Shown: positions 12,406 through 24,834 of the stretch, piece by piece
How the letters are laid out: every line of letters starts with the position of its first letter
Position numbering within the stretch: the stretch's first letter is position 1
DNA from: Myxocyprinus asiaticus
Lineage: Eukaryota > Chordata > Actinopteri > Cypriniformes > Catostomidae
DNA: 64,000 bases
Assembly (NCBI RefSeq): GCF_019703515.2
Contig: NC_059372.1
Location: 11,579,492-11,643,491 of the forward strand
Direction: 5' to 3'
Made by a program: the position numbers and the translations under genes
Notes under the pieces: generated by a model
Told to the model about the DNA's origin: nothing
Databases searched by the model: none
Seen by the model: only the letters and a program-made list of their open reading frames with translations

Positions 12406-12787
12406 AGGTGCACTAAATAACTTTTGTCTTTGTGTCATCTTGGATGCAGCATAATTTAAAATCAATTGTTTTCAGTTTTAGATGCCATAAAAATTCACTA
12501 TTCACAGTCAGTCATGATTACTTTAATCCTTGAGTGAAAGTGGCCAATAACAGGGCGGTTACTGAGATAAGCAAGTAGTATTCAGCTGGTCATTTGATTC
12601 TAACATGGCCGCCCCCATATGCAGACTCACTCTCCATGTAGAATAAAACAGCTTTTATAAGGTTACTGATATGACTGGAGTCTTCATTTTAATGTGAGTG
12701 TTCATGATTTCCTACATACTGTATATTCCAAAATTGCAATTTAGGAGGTAAACTTTTTAATGAGGAAAAAAATTACTGAGTGCACCT
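12406..12787. repeat. TTAA-flanked MITE inside Tc1 A
   Basis: The 382-base element has inverted ends AGGTGCACT and is flanked on both sides by TTAA (12402-12405 and 12788-12791). Removing it and one TTAA restores the contiguous Tc1 sequence GACCTTAACCCAATAGAG. A TTAA duplication is typical of piggyBac-type transposition. No coding capacity is seen, so it would need a transposase from elsewhere. Confidence 0.75.
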
Positions 12788-13202
12788 TTAACCCAATAGA
12801 GATGCTGTGGAATGACATCCAGAGAGCCATTCACACCAGACATCTTAAGAACATGGCTGAGCTAAAGCAGTTCTGTTAGGGAGATTGGTCCAAAATTCCT
12901 TCTGAACATTGTGCAAGTCTAATCCGCAGCTACCGGAAATGCTTGGTTGGGGTTATTGCTGCCAAATGAGGATCGATCAGTTATTAAATCCAAGGGTTCA
13001 CTTACTTTTTTCACAGCACTGTGAATTTTTAATGGGATGTGTTCAATAAAGACATGAAAGATTGGGGGAGTCACTTGACACCATGCGAGGATCGGACGTG
13101 TGAACGGCGAGCTCTGCGCACTTTGCTAGATTTAACACTTTGAATGAAATAAACCAGTGAGATTCAATACACTCTGTTCCATAACTGTTCTAGGAGGACA
13201 AT

Positions 13203-14022
13203 ATGTCAAAGAATTCAAAATCCTCGGGCTCTGGAGACATTAAAAGACACTTACGTGCTCAAGCTGACACCCCCGAGAAGGCCCCATGCCAGGGAGTCGA
13301 TTTGGTCGGAGAGCTGTGGGAAATTCGACGAGAGATGTTGAACATGTCGGCAATGCTGACAAAGGTCATTGCTGTAATACGTCGATCGATCACGGCCATG
13401 AAGGCGAAAATTACTGATGTAGTGACAAGAGTGGGGGATGTTGAGAAACGGATCGATTATCTAGAGTCATCGGAGAGGGAATTATCTGCTAATCCGCTAG
13501 CGACCAAGGTAGATTTGGAGCGTGTCCGGGAGAAGTTGGAGGACATGGAGAACTGTAGCCAGTGGAATAATGTCCATATTGTCGGAATTCCTGAGACCGA
13601 AGAGGGTCAGGTTATGGTGAAATTCCTGGACAGGCTCTTTCTGAATCTGCTTGACATAACAGGCCATAAGCTGGAACTCGAGCAAGCTCACAGGGTTCCG
13701 GCTCAGCGATCCGCTTAGGGAAAGAGGCCCCGATCAATTCTGGCCAAATTTCTGAGATCATCCGATAAAGATTGTGTGTTATGTGAGGCGAGGAGTAAAG
13801 GAAGGCTTTCTTGGAAAAACCACAGCATTTTCTTGTTCCCAGACTTTGCGAATTCGGCGAGAGAAACGTGATCGATTCAAGGAATGCAAGAATCTTTTAC
13901 ATCAACGGAAGGTCGCTTTTGCACTGATATTCCAGGCCAAATTGAGAATAGGTGCTAAGGATGGCCGTAAAACATTCACATGCCCACAGCAAGCGATGTC
14001 CTTCATAAAGTCAATGGAGTGA
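13203..14022 (+). pseudogene. L1-type ORF1 (nucleic-acid-binding protein), broken
   Basis: ORF1 of L1-clade LINEs encodes an RNA-binding, trimerising protein that packages the element RNA. Codons from 13203 to 13718 are open for 171 residues and show a charged, heptad-rich segment (roughly residues 35-115) consistent with a coiled coil. An RRM-like stretch containing NNVHIVGIPE follows. A stop at 13716 separates it from a C-terminal segment in another frame (13774-14022, containing RIRREKRDRF). The product would be truncated. Confidence 0.6.
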
Positions 14023-14470
14023 GTAAGTCATTTTGTGGTACTCACGTTGCAGCCGAGTGGACCAACTCGACTGTTCGAGGAAACTGAGCTCCTTTTTTGT
14101 TTCTTTTTGTGCTGGTTTCACCTAGTGGCTGGAGTTTGTTTTGTGGAGTAACACTCCTTTGGGACAGTTTTGTGGATGATTCTGCATGCTCTTTGTGCTT
14201 ATTACGCCTATTGGCTGGAGTTTGTTTTATAGAATATCTTTTGTTGTGTAATTCTGTCTCACAAAATTTGTATAGAAACACCTGACTTGTGCAATCCAAC
14301 AGCAAAGTTGTCGCAGGGGCTCTCGTAGGTGGGGTTTATGCACACGTTTTTCTTTTTTCTGTTTGTTTGGTTCTGGGGGAAGTTCAGGGTTTGATTGTTG
14401 CACTAATGTTGGAATGTGGTCTTTATAATTTTGTTGTTGACATACAATCAATTGTTTCTCATATGTCAAA

Positions 14471-17140
14471 ATGTCAAATGTTAATATGAGTGGATTGTCT
14501 CTCTCCACGTGGAATGTGAATGGGTTAGGGCACCCCATAAAAAGAAGGAAGGTTATTTCTCTTCTTAAGCATAAGAAATATGATATAGTGTTTCTTCAAG
14601 AAATGCATCTTTCCCCACAGGAAGCTGAAAAATTTGGGAAGATATGGGGTGGTTTCTTTAGTGCTGGCTCAAGTATGAGCAGGGGAGTCATTACACTGAT
14701 AAGTAAACATCTACAATTCAAATGTCTCAAATAGATTCAAGATAAAATAGGAAGAGTCATTATTGTTTTAGCAGAAATTCAGGGGCAAAGTCTTATTTTG
14801 GCTAATATTTACGCTCCTAATGTTGATTATCAGGGCTTATTTATAGATCTTGAAGGGATGTTGCAAGCCGCTGGCACTCCTCGTGATATAATATTGGGAG
14901 GAGACTTTAATCTTTTGATGGACTCAGTCCTTGATCATAGTGAAGCAAAAGTGTGCAAGCCCCCTAGAGCAACATTGACACTTCACAGGATGTGTTTGGA
15001 GACTTTTGAACCCATCTAGTAGGGACTATACTTTTTTTACATCAGTCCATATGATTTACTCTAGAATAGATTTTTTTTTTTATATCTAAGTCCTTCATTT
15101 CATCTGTTGTTGATTGCTCAATTGGAAACATTTTATTCTCAGATCACGCCCTGGTATGTTTAGAGGTGTTGCCACATATGGAGAAAAGGAAATCATATAG
15201 TTGGCGCTTTAATGTGCCCTTTTGCAAAATCCTGAATTCCAACAAATGTTAAAGGCTGAAATCAGTGTTAATATGGAGACAAACTGGTCCTCAGTATCCT
15301 CTGTGGGTGTGGCTTAGGAGGCACTTAAGGCGGTTCTTAGGGGTCGGATCATACAGTATGCATCATTCACCAAAAACTCCAAAGCACAAGAACTCGTGGA
15401 ATTGGAAGGGAATATTAAAAGTGCCGAGGCAGAGCTGAAGCGCCAAATGTCATCTAATGGCCTCAGAGAATTGACATGACTGAAATACAGATATAATACT
15501 ATTTGGTCGCAGAAGGTGGAGTTTTTCTATTCAGGGCAAACAGTCATACTTTGAGTCTGGGGACAAGGCAGGAACAATTCTGGCTAGATATATAAAACAG
15601 AGAGAGTCTTTTTCTACATTCCCTCAATGAAATCTGCTGGTGGTGAAATATTTACCTCAGCCATTGATAATAATAATGCTTTTAAAGAATTCTATCTTGA
15701 TCTCTATATTTCCACGTCTTCATCTACTGATGAGGATATTAGAAACTTTGTGGAACCATTAGTTTAGAACCAACTTTCTAAACTGACGTCTGAGCAAAAA
15801 AATTCTCTTGATTCAGAGATAACCTTGGAGGAGCTTGGCGAGGTAATTAAGGCCTTGCCTACAGGCAAGTCTCTGGGGCCAGATGGCTTTGCCGCTGAGT
15901 TTTTTAGATCTAATGCTACAGAATTGGCTCCACTTTTGCTAGAAGTTTATATGGAATCATTAAAGAATGGAAAGCTTCCGCCAAACATGATGCAAGCCCA
16001 GATCAGTCTGATTCTTAAAAAGATCCAAGCGAGTGTAAGAGTCACCGTCCAATTTTGTTAAAATATTGTCAAAAACTGATTAAGTAAAGTTATGACATTT
16101 CTTATACATATAGATCAGGTGGGGTTTGTTTGGGGCCGTAGCTCTTCAGATAACATTAGGCATTTCATCAATATCATGTGGTCAGTGGCGAATGATCAGA
16201 CTCTGGCCGAAAAGGCATTTGATATGGTAGAATGGGATTATCTTTTAAAGATTTTGGAAATGTACGGGTTCAGGAATACTTTTATTGGTTGGAGTAAGTT
16301 ACTTTATAGACACCCGCGGTACAAACGAATGGATTAATTTCAGATTATTTTACTCTGGATAGGGGCACCCGGCAGGGTTGCCCTCTTTCCCCATTATTGT
16401 TCTGTCTTGCCCTGGAACCATTAGCAGCTGCAATAAGAAAAGAGGATGATTTTCCAGGGGTGGTGGCGGGAGGTGTGGCACATAAGCTTTTGCTTTATGC
16501 AGATTATATTTTATTATTTGTCTCGGACCCCACTAGATCTATGCCTTGCCTCCACAGAATTATTAATTCCTTTTCTAAATTCTTGGGATACAGAGTTAAT
16601 TTGTCTAAATCCGAAGCTTTGGCTCTGATTATGCCCGGTAACAGCTTTTCAGCCGGGTGCCTTCCAGTGGCCCAAACAGGGCATTAAGTATTTGGGTATT
16701 TTATTCCCAGCAAATTTGTGTGATTTAATTTTGACCCTTTAATAAAAAGGTTTTCGAGCGATGTGGGCAGGTGGGCTTCATTACATTTATCTATGATTGA
16801 TTAAGTTAATGTTATTAAAATGAATTGTATTCCAAAATTCATCTACCTGCTACAATCTCTCCCTATAGATGTCCCCCTCTCTTATTTCATGCAATTTGAT
16901 AGCATAGCGAAGTCCTTCATTAGGAATGGTAAACGTCCCAGATTACATTTCAGTAAGTTGCATAGGCCGACTGACAAAGGTGGGCTAGACCTACACAAGA
17001 TTTTGTTTTATTATTATGCATTCGGCTCAAACATTTGGATCATTGGTCACTTCCACCTGAGGGAGCCCCTCCCTGGTTTTGTATTGAACAGGAGGTTCTT
17101 GCCTCTATTTTGCCATTGCAAAGCCTTTCTATTAAACTAA
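14471..17140 (+). pseudogene. L1-type ORF2 (endonuclease-reverse transcriptase), broken
   Basis: The N-terminus (from 14471) reads as an apurinic-type endonuclease: LSTWNVNGLGHPIKRRKV, then FLQEMHLS and GGDFNLLMDS. The reverse transcriptase follows in pieces at 15825-16061 (LPTGKSLGPDGFAAEFF), 16092-16337 and 16397-16687. The catalytic YADD box reads YADY here (KLLLYADYILL), so an essential Asp is lost in addition to the many frameshifts. The C-terminal segment is at 16820-17140. The intact enzyme would nick DNA and copy element RNA at the target. Confidence 0.78.
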
Positions 17141-17501
17141 CCGGAGAAGTTACACCCCGTTATCTCGTATTTGCACTCGGTATGGACAAAAATGTCCGGA
17201 GTGTTTAATTTGGATATTCATTTATTTACATGTTGCCTCGAGCATATGGCTGAACCCAAAATTATGTACGTATTAATAAGTCCCCTTTCTGTTGGTCAAG
17301 TCAAGTCACTTTTATTTGTATAGCGCCTTTCACAACACGCATCGTTTCAAAGCAGCTTTACAGAAGATCAGGCATTAACAGAAGATAAAACTGTAATATC
17401 TATAATGTGTAGTTTCTACTGGTTGTTTAGATCAGTTTTACTATCAGAAATAACTAATAATTATTTCTTTAGTTATTTATTAATATTTAAATTAAATAAT
17501 A

Positions 17502-19334
17502 GAATCTAACTCATTAAAGCCTCATACGGGGCACCAGTAAATGTAGTGGGCTACATTCAGGAGTGGGTTTGGTTATTAACAATAATTAATAATTATCAAA
17601 GATAATCATCAGTTATTAAAATCAATAGAACACTGATTTGAATCAATGTTAGCTCTTTTAATCCTTCACATCAACAAAGATAACCATCAAATTCAATAGA
17701 ATATTAATTATTATCAAAGATAATCATTAATTATTAAAATCAATGGAACATTGATTAGAATTAACACTAGCTTACTGATCCTTCAAATTCAACAATCATA
17801 AAAGATAATTATCAATTATCAAAATCAATAGAATATTAATAAGGATTAATATTCCTGGGGCACCACCCTGGAATCAGGGACTAATAACCATACAGTATAA
17901 CAGTCTCAATATTAGATTGTTCTCTTCAGAAAATCGACATTCAAAAGGAAACAATGAAGGCTTGAATCCGAGCACTGACATTTTATGTGTGACGCACACA
18001 AAATGGCGGACGTGACTCTCATGGAGAGTACGTCACGCGAGATTTCCGACCAGAGAATATGGCCGTGAATGTGGGCGGAGAGAAGCCGGTTAATGGCGTC
18101 TGCCCGTTTACCGCGTGTCTCCGCTTGTACGATAACTTAGGGACAAAGCTGAGCTTTATCACGAAGTTATCTACTAGCCAAAAGTGTGTGCGAGAATGTT
18201 TGTGAGGGGTCGCGTGTGTGTGTGGTTAGTACGAGAGAGAGAGAGAGAATAAAGTGGCGGCACTAAAGCTGGTTTCGCGATTGTGGGAGAGAAAGCAGCT
18301 GTTAGTTTATCACTTAGAGATGGAACACGCGTGGATGGATCATAAACCGTCCCGCGGTCTTTGGTTCTTTAATGGATAAACTCAGTGTGCCGGTCTCACC
18401 CGCGATTGCGGAAATACACAACAGTCCAATGTGGTTGGACTACAACACAGCAGATTTTTATTCGTGCTAACAGTACATTACAGTAATACCTTGAGTATTA
18501 TTAGCAGCAATGAGCGGACTCGGCGGTCCGTAAACTGTACAAGCAATAACCTTGATACACAAGAATAACACACTATAATATTCTATCTCTGCCCAGACGT
18601 AAACCTCTTACTTGAATCGCATGAGGATGCAGAATGTGTGTTCATCCGTCCTTTAACTCCGACTCAGTTCCTCGAGGCTCGGGTGATGACGGGAGGCTGT
18701 TTCCTCGCTCTGTCGGCGGGTGGTACGGCTGCTGATTCTCGGCGGGCTGGTGGAGAAATCAACGACGTCGACTTGATTGAAGAGGGAAGAGAAATCTTTT
18801 TCTCTTCACTTCTGCAGGCAAACGGATGAAGATGCGGATTGCTCGGCAGTCTCCTTTGGATCCATTAGAGTGTTCGGTGGAACACAGAGTAATCTCAACT
18901 CATCCAGCAAGGTGGAGATTGTATGGCCACAGTTTCAAGTTGGATGTTACTTCCTTGTGCCACCTGCGTCTACACAGGAAGAGCAAAGTTGCTGGAAGCA
19001 ATGCCCGGAAGGGTCTCAGAGTAATTTCTACTTCCGTTGACGTCATAGTTGAGGGCCGTTCTGTTGTGTGCCTCATCCAGTAGGAGTTGAGAGTTTAATC
19101 CTTTAGTGAGCAAGGCTTCGTGGGATTTGTAGTCTGTTTTGGACTCCCTTTGTTTGATTTTGGCGCGGTTTTTATCAGTAAGATTTATGACAGTGTGTGG
19201 GCCTCACTCAGGTTTTACAACTGTGTTAGGCCTGCCTTTGTCTTCTATCTGAATACATGAGGCCCAACAAATGTCTTAGAGTCATCATTGTGTAGTTTGA
19301 GAAAATACAATTGTGAATTGTTTAAAAATAAGTA
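17502..19334. repeat. Probable LTR-like insert within the L2-like LINE
   Basis: This GC-richer block interrupts the LINE 3' UTR. It is flanked by an 11-base direct repeat, ATTAAATAATA, at 17491-17501 and 19335-19345, which may be a target duplication or chance in AT-rich DNA. It contains local repeats (TAATTATCAAAGATAATCA-like units at 17585-17830), a GA tract near 18235 and no long reading frame. Its style recalls endogenous retroviral LTR sequence of cyprinid fish, but no TG...CA ends or internal genes were identified. The boundaries are tentative. Confidence 0.35.
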
Positions 19335-20193
19335 ATTAAATAATAATTGTATTTATAACCCCAGTGAGCAAGATGAAGGCGACGGTGGCAAGGAACACAA
19401 AACTCCATAAGATGTTGGTTAATGGAGAAAAATAACCTTGGTTGAAATCAGACTCACTGTGGGAGCCAGTTCCCCTCTGGCTAAACAGCATGAATATAAT
19501 GCCAATATTACTTATGTATAGTGCAAGTAATGGTTTAAAATTATTAAACTAAGTAAGTTTTAAGGGTCAGTGTTTAAAACAAAGATTTTGTATGAACTGT
19601 AAGATTAATGACTAATGTCTTTGAAGTTCATCCTGGATTAACTGCAGAAGTTCACATAGATGCAATTGTCCTTGTTAGTTGTCTGATGAAGGGTTTTGTT
19701 GGCAATTAATTGATAGTCTATGTATTCCATTTCAAGAGTGTAGTCCATCATTAGACCGTGTTGATGTAGGCAGAGATCAGTTAGGTGCATCGCAGTTCAA
19801 CCTGGCCGGTAATTTCGGTGAGGTCTATCCTATGTCCAAGGTTCAGGCTATGGCATATGAAGTATCCTGTGTCTTATGGTTGGACTTGGCATTAGTTCAT
19901 CCTCTGAAGTCCATCATAATAAACTGAAGTGATGTTTGGCTAGCACCGGCTGCTTTTAGTCATCATCACACTGCAACATGTAGCAGTGGAGTCCAACACC
20001 AAGCAGGAACGGAGCTGGATCTGGCCGGTTCTGGTGACCTCAGTATAGGAGTCCCGAGGTTGAGACAGGGAAACAAATAAAATAATATTAGCATAGATGC
20101 CATTCAATTTATTGCAGAGTTATAGATCATGATCACTGTTTCTGGTTCCGGCAGACCTAACTAAAGCAGCCTAATTGTGAGTTGAAGGATAAA

Positions 20194-20850
20194 TTAGGTG
20201 TATGCCTGGCTAAATAGATGTGTCTTTAGTCTAGACTTAAACTGAGTGAGTGTGTCTGCATCTCGAACAGTATTAGGGAGACTATTCCATAGTTTAGGAG
20301 CCAAATATGAAAAGGATCTACCTCCTTTTGTGGATTTTGATATTTTAGGAACTATTAACAGACCAGAATTTTGCGATCGTAATGAATGTGATGGAATATA
20401 GCGTGGTAGAAGGTCACTTAAGTGCTGCGGAGCTAGAGCATTCAAAGCTTTGTACGTAGTTAACATAATTTTAAAATTAATACGAAATTTAACAGGTAGC
20501 CAATGTAACGATGATAAAATGGGGCTAATATGATCATATTTCTTGGTTCTCGTCGGCACTCTGGCTGCTGCATTTTGAACCAATTGAAGTTTATTTATTG
20601 ATCTTGCTGGACATCCTCCCAGTAATGCATTACAATAATCTAATCTTGAGGTCATGAACACATGAATTAGTTTTTCGGCATCAGCAACAGAGAGCATGTG
20701 TCATAAATTAGCAATATTTCTTAGGTGGAAGAATGCTGTTCTACAAACATTGGTAATTTGATTTTCAAAGGACAGATTGGTATCAAATATAACACCTAAG
20801 TTCTTCGCTATTAAAGACGATGAAACAGTACATCCATCGAGAGTCAAATT
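20194..20850 (-). pseudogene. C-terminal reverse transcriptase fragment of the L2-like LINE
   Basis: The minus strand encodes 167 residues from 20697 to 20194, including TSRLDYCNALLGG, LQLVQNAAAR and LPVKFRINFKIMLTTYKAL. These are typical of the post-catalytic and thumb region of LINE reverse transcriptases in fish. Upstream, after one stop at about 20700, the same frame continues to about 20850 with LGVIFDTNLSFENQI. The catalytic palm lies beyond the truncation, so the fragment cannot be an active enzyme. Confidence 0.7.
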
Positions 20851-20854
20851 ATTA

Positions 20855-20909
20855 TTTTTTTTTAATTAACATTTTTTATTCAATCTTATAATAACAAGAA
20901 ACACACATA

Positions 20910-20976
<67 letters not shown>

Positions 20977-23962
20977 ACATTTAAACCCCACAACCCCCCT
21001 CCCCATCCCCCAACCCCGCCTCCCCAAAAAACAATCCTGTGGTCACACATAAGTAAATATATACATACACATACACATACACATATATATATATATATAT
21101 ATACATACACACATACACACACATACATATACACACATAATAATCATACTCACTTAAAAACTATACTACAATACTCTCTCCACACCCCACCCGGGAGCCC
21201 CCCCAAAAATTCCAAATACCTGCCCCATTTCTGGACAAACATCTCTAAATCATCCCGTCTTCCCAATGACACCTCTTCATAAGCTGCTACCCTCCCCATC
21301 TCCGTGCACCACTCCGGATATGGGGGCACACCAGCTGACCTCCAAACCCTCAAAATAACCTGTCTGGCGATCATCACACAGGTCAGAACCCAGTTCTAAA
21401 TATGGCCATCCCCCACATCGATGACCGCCCCATCACCCAGAACACAATTTCTGGGGCAAAACGAAACCCGAGTGCCCACCACGTTGCACACAAAATTCTG
21501 AACCTTCGACCAGAATTTCTGGATCTCGACACACCACCAAAAAACATGGGCCATGTCTCCATCCTCCGATTGGCATCTCCAGCAGGTGGGTGTATATTTA
21601 AGACCAAGCCTATACAGTCTAGAGGGGGTCCAATAAAATCTATGCAAACTTTTGAATTGTATAAGACGCACCCTTGCATCTCTAGATGCAGACTTAACAT
21701 TTTTAAGAATCTTAGCCCACACTCCTTCCTCCAATGCCAAGTTGAAATCTTTTTCCCATACTCTCTTGAGAGAAGTTAAGGCTCCATCCCCGAGACTCTG
21801 AATTTACAGGGAGTAGTACACTGATGCCTCATGACCTTTTCCAAAAGCCGCAATCACCTCTCCCAAAACATCTGCCTCCTTAGGGGGGTGTGTGCTACTC
21901 CCAAAAATAGTACAAAGCAAGTGGCGCAGTTGTAAATACCTATAAAACTGAGGTCTGGGGATCCCAAAATGTTGGACCAAGTTTTCAAACGATCTCAACA
22001 CTCCACTTTCATATAGGTCACCGATTGTAGCAACTCCCCTCACAATCCACTCTGGCCAGCAGAAAGGGGACTTGCCAATACACAATCTTGGGTTCAGCCA
22101 TATGCTCGAGGCAACATTTAAATAAGTGTCCAATTTAAACAATCTGGACTCTTTAGTCCATACCAAGTGTAAATGCGAAATAACGGGGTGTAACTTTTCC
22201 GATTAGTTTGATAGAGATGCTTTGTAATGGCAAAATAGAGGCAAGAACTGCCTGTTCAATAACAAACCAGGGAAGGGCTATCTCAGGTGGAAGTGACCAA
22301 TGAGACAAATGTCTGAGACTGAACACATAGTAATAAAACAAAATCTTGGGTAGGCCTAGCCCACCTTTGTCTATCGGCCTATGTAACTTATTAAAATGCA
22401 ATCTGGGACGTTTACCATTCCAAATGAAGGACTATCATGCTATCAAATTACTTGAAATAAGAGAGGGGGACATCTACAGGGAGAGATTGTAGCAGGTAGT
22501 TACATTTTGGAATACAATTCATTTTAATAACATTAACCTTCCCAATCATCGATAGATGTAATGAAGCCCACCTGCCCACATCGCTCGAAAACCTTTTTAT
22601 TAAAGGGTCAAAATTAACACTAACTAAATCAGTTTGCTGGGAATAAAATCCCCAAATATTTAATGCCCTGTTTGGGCCACTGGAAGGCACCCGGCTGGAA
22701 AGCCGTTACTGGACAGTGCGCTGTCAGAGCCAAAGCTTCGCATTTAGACCAATTGACTTTGTATCCTGAGAATTTGGAGAAGGAATTAATAATTCTGTGG
22801 AGGCAGGGCATAGATCTAATGGGGTTGGAGACGAATAATAAAATATCATCAGCGTAAAGCAAAAGCTTATGCCCCACACCTCCTGCCACCACCCCTGGAA
22901 AATCATCCTCCTTTCTTATCACGGCTGCTAACCCTGCCAGGTGCCCCTATCCAGAGTAAAATAATCTGAAATTAATCAATTTGTTTGTACCGCTGCTACA
23001 GGGTGTCTATAAAGTAACTTAATCCAACCAATAAATGTACTCCCGAACCCATACATTTCCAAAATCTTAAAAAGATAATCCCATTCTACATATCAAACGC
23101 CTTTTCGGCGTCAAGTGAGATGGCAGTGATCGGAGACTTATCATTCGCTACTGACCACATGATATTGATGAGACGCCTGATGTTATCAGAAGAGCTGTGG
23201 CCCCGAATAAACCCCACCTGATCTATATGTATAAAAGATGTCATAACCTTACTTAATCGGTTAGCCAAAATTTTTGACAACATTTTTACATCTAGTTGGA
23301 TCAGGGAGATTGGATGGTAACTTTTACACTCACTTGGATCTTTGTCCTTTTTAAGAATCAGACTGATCCAGGCTTGAGCCATGGTTCGAGGAAGCATTCC
23401 ATTCTTTAATGTTTCAGTATAAACTTCTAACAAAAGTGGAGCCAGTTCTGTAGCATAGGATCTAAAAAATTCTGCGGCAAAACCATCTGGCCCTGGAGTC
23501 TTGCCAGTAGATAGGGACTTAATTACCTCATCAAGCTCCTCCAAGGTTATCTCAGAATCAAGAGAGTTTTTTTGCTCAGTCTTCAGTTTAGGAAGATCTA
23601 ATGGTTCCACAAATTTTCTAATATCTTCATCAGTAGACAAAGATGTGGAACTATAAAGATCAAGATAGAATTCTTTAAAAGCATTATTAATATCAAAGGC
23701 TGAGGTAAAAATTTCACCACCAGCAGATTTCACTGAGGGAATGATAGAAAGAGACTCTCTCTGCTTTATATATCTAGCCAAAAGCTTCCCTGCTTTGTCC
23801 CCCAACTCAAAGTATGACTGTCTTGCCCTGAATAACCAAAACTCCACTTTCTGCAACAAAATAGTATTATATCTATATTTCAATCGGGTCAATTCTCTGA
23901 GGCCATCAGATGACATACGGCACTTCAGCTCTGCTTCTGCACTTTTAATATTTCCTTCCAAC
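20855..23962 (-). mobile_element. L1-type LINE, copy B, 5'-truncated
   Basis: On the minus strand this copy starts within ORF2 at 23962 and runs to a poly-A (poly-T on plus) at about 20855-20863. The frame 23961-23086 holds the pre-palm and palm reverse transcriptase region (LSTGKTPGPDGFAAEFF and QVGFIRGHSSSDNIRR). The frame 22922-22629 keeps an intact YADD box (LLLYADDILLFV), unlike copy A. The end of ORF2 (21740-21396) has a CX2CX8HX4C cluster (CWRCQSEDGDMAHVFWWC) typical of L1-clade proteins. Several frameshifts break it, and 5' truncation is usual for LINE insertions. Confidence 0.82.
20913..21140. repeat. (TA)n and (CA)n microsatellites in the L1 B 3' UTR
   Basis: An uninterrupted TA run spans about 20913-20970. 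CA/TA-rich repeats follow at 21060-21140, separated by a C-rich segment. All lie within the 3' part of L1 copy B; reading frames across them are low-complexity. Confidence 0.8.
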
Positions 23963-23973
23963 TGAAGGAAATA

Positions 23974-24834
23974 TGCTGAAGCAACCCCAGATCATCACCG
24001 ATCCTCCAACTGGTTGTCTTATGATTAAATGGAGACCTGGAGAGGCCTTCAAGCCACAGGGTCTCACACCCACTGTGAAATTTGGTGGAGGATCGGTGAT
24101 GATCTGGGGGTGCTTCAGCAAGGTTGGAATCGGGCAGATTCGTCTTTGTGAAGGACGCATGAATCAAGCCACGTACAAGGATATCCTGGAAGAATACATG
24201 CTTCCTTCTGCTCTGACAATGTCCCCAAAGTCTGAGGACTGGTTTATCTAACAGGACAATACTCCATGCCACACAGTCAGGTCAATAAAGGTGTGGATGG
24301 AGGACCACCGGATCAAGATCCTGTCATGGCTAGCCCAATCTCCTGACCTGAACCCCATCGAAAACTTCTGGAATGTGATCAAGAGGAAGATGGATGGCCA
24401 CAAGCCATCAAACAAAGCCGAGCTGCTTGAATTTTTGCACCAGGAGTGGCATAAACTCATCCAACAGCAATGTGAAAGACTGATAGAGAGCATGCCAAGA
24501 CGCATGAAAGCTGCGATTGAAATTCCACCAAATATTGATTTCTGAACTCTTCCCAAGTTAAAACATTAGTATTGTGTCGTTTAAAAAAGAATTTGAACTT
24601 GTTTTCTTTGCATTATTCGAGGTCTGAAAACACTACATCTTTTTTGTTGTTTTAACCAGTTGTAATTTTCTGCAGATAAATGCTCTAAATGACAATATTT
24701 TTATTTGGAATTTGGGAGAAATGTTGTCAGTACTTTATAGAATAAAACAAAAATGTTCAAACACATACCTATATCTCTGGATTTACCAGAGAAACTGATA
24801 ATTTTGCAGTGGTCTCTTAATTTTATCCAGAGAG

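Larger units (their letters stand above)
10325..13021 (+). mobile_element. Tc1/mariner element A, degenerate, with two nested insertions
   Basis: The ends are inverted repeats: CAGCGGCAAGAAAAAGTATG at left and the complementary form of AAGTAAGTGAACCC at right (CAGTGCTGTG terminus). The left end follows a TA dinucleotide, the Tc1 target. Between them the plus strand reads a broken Tc1-type transposase; recognisable pieces lie around 10700-11240 and 12180-12960. Subtracting the two inserts (11241-12178 and 12406-12787) leaves about 1.38 kb, a normal Tc1 length. Numerous stops and frameshifts make it inactive. The exact right boundary is uncertain: 13022-13066 could belong to it as well. Confidence 0.8.
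13067..17296 (+). mobile_element. L1-type LINE, copy A, truncated at its 3' end
   Basis: The element has a short 5' UTR, ORF1 from 13203, ORF2 from 14471, and then stops abruptly at 17296 where an L2-like LINE begins in the opposite orientation. Copy B (20855-23962, minus strand) shows how the sequence would continue: both share CCCCTTTCTG(T/C)TGG up to the junction, and only B goes on. Copy A has many frameshifts and stops in ORF2. The start is set by the end of Tc1 A and is approximate. Confidence 0.8.
17297..20850 (-). mobile_element. L2/CR1-like LINE, 3' portion
   Basis: Read on the minus strand, the element ends at 17297 with the tail GCTATACAAATAAAAGTGACTTGACTTGAC, a repeating tail of the kind carried by fish L2/CR1-type LINEs. 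The minus-strand reading frame near 20194-20850 encodes the end of a reverse transcriptase. The 5' part is absent: homology stops at about 20850, where the poly-T of L1 copy B begins. The interval between the tail and the frame is unusually long for a 3' UTR because an LTR-like insert seems to occupy 17502-19334. Family assignment by tail and domain style is an inference. Confidence 0.65.
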
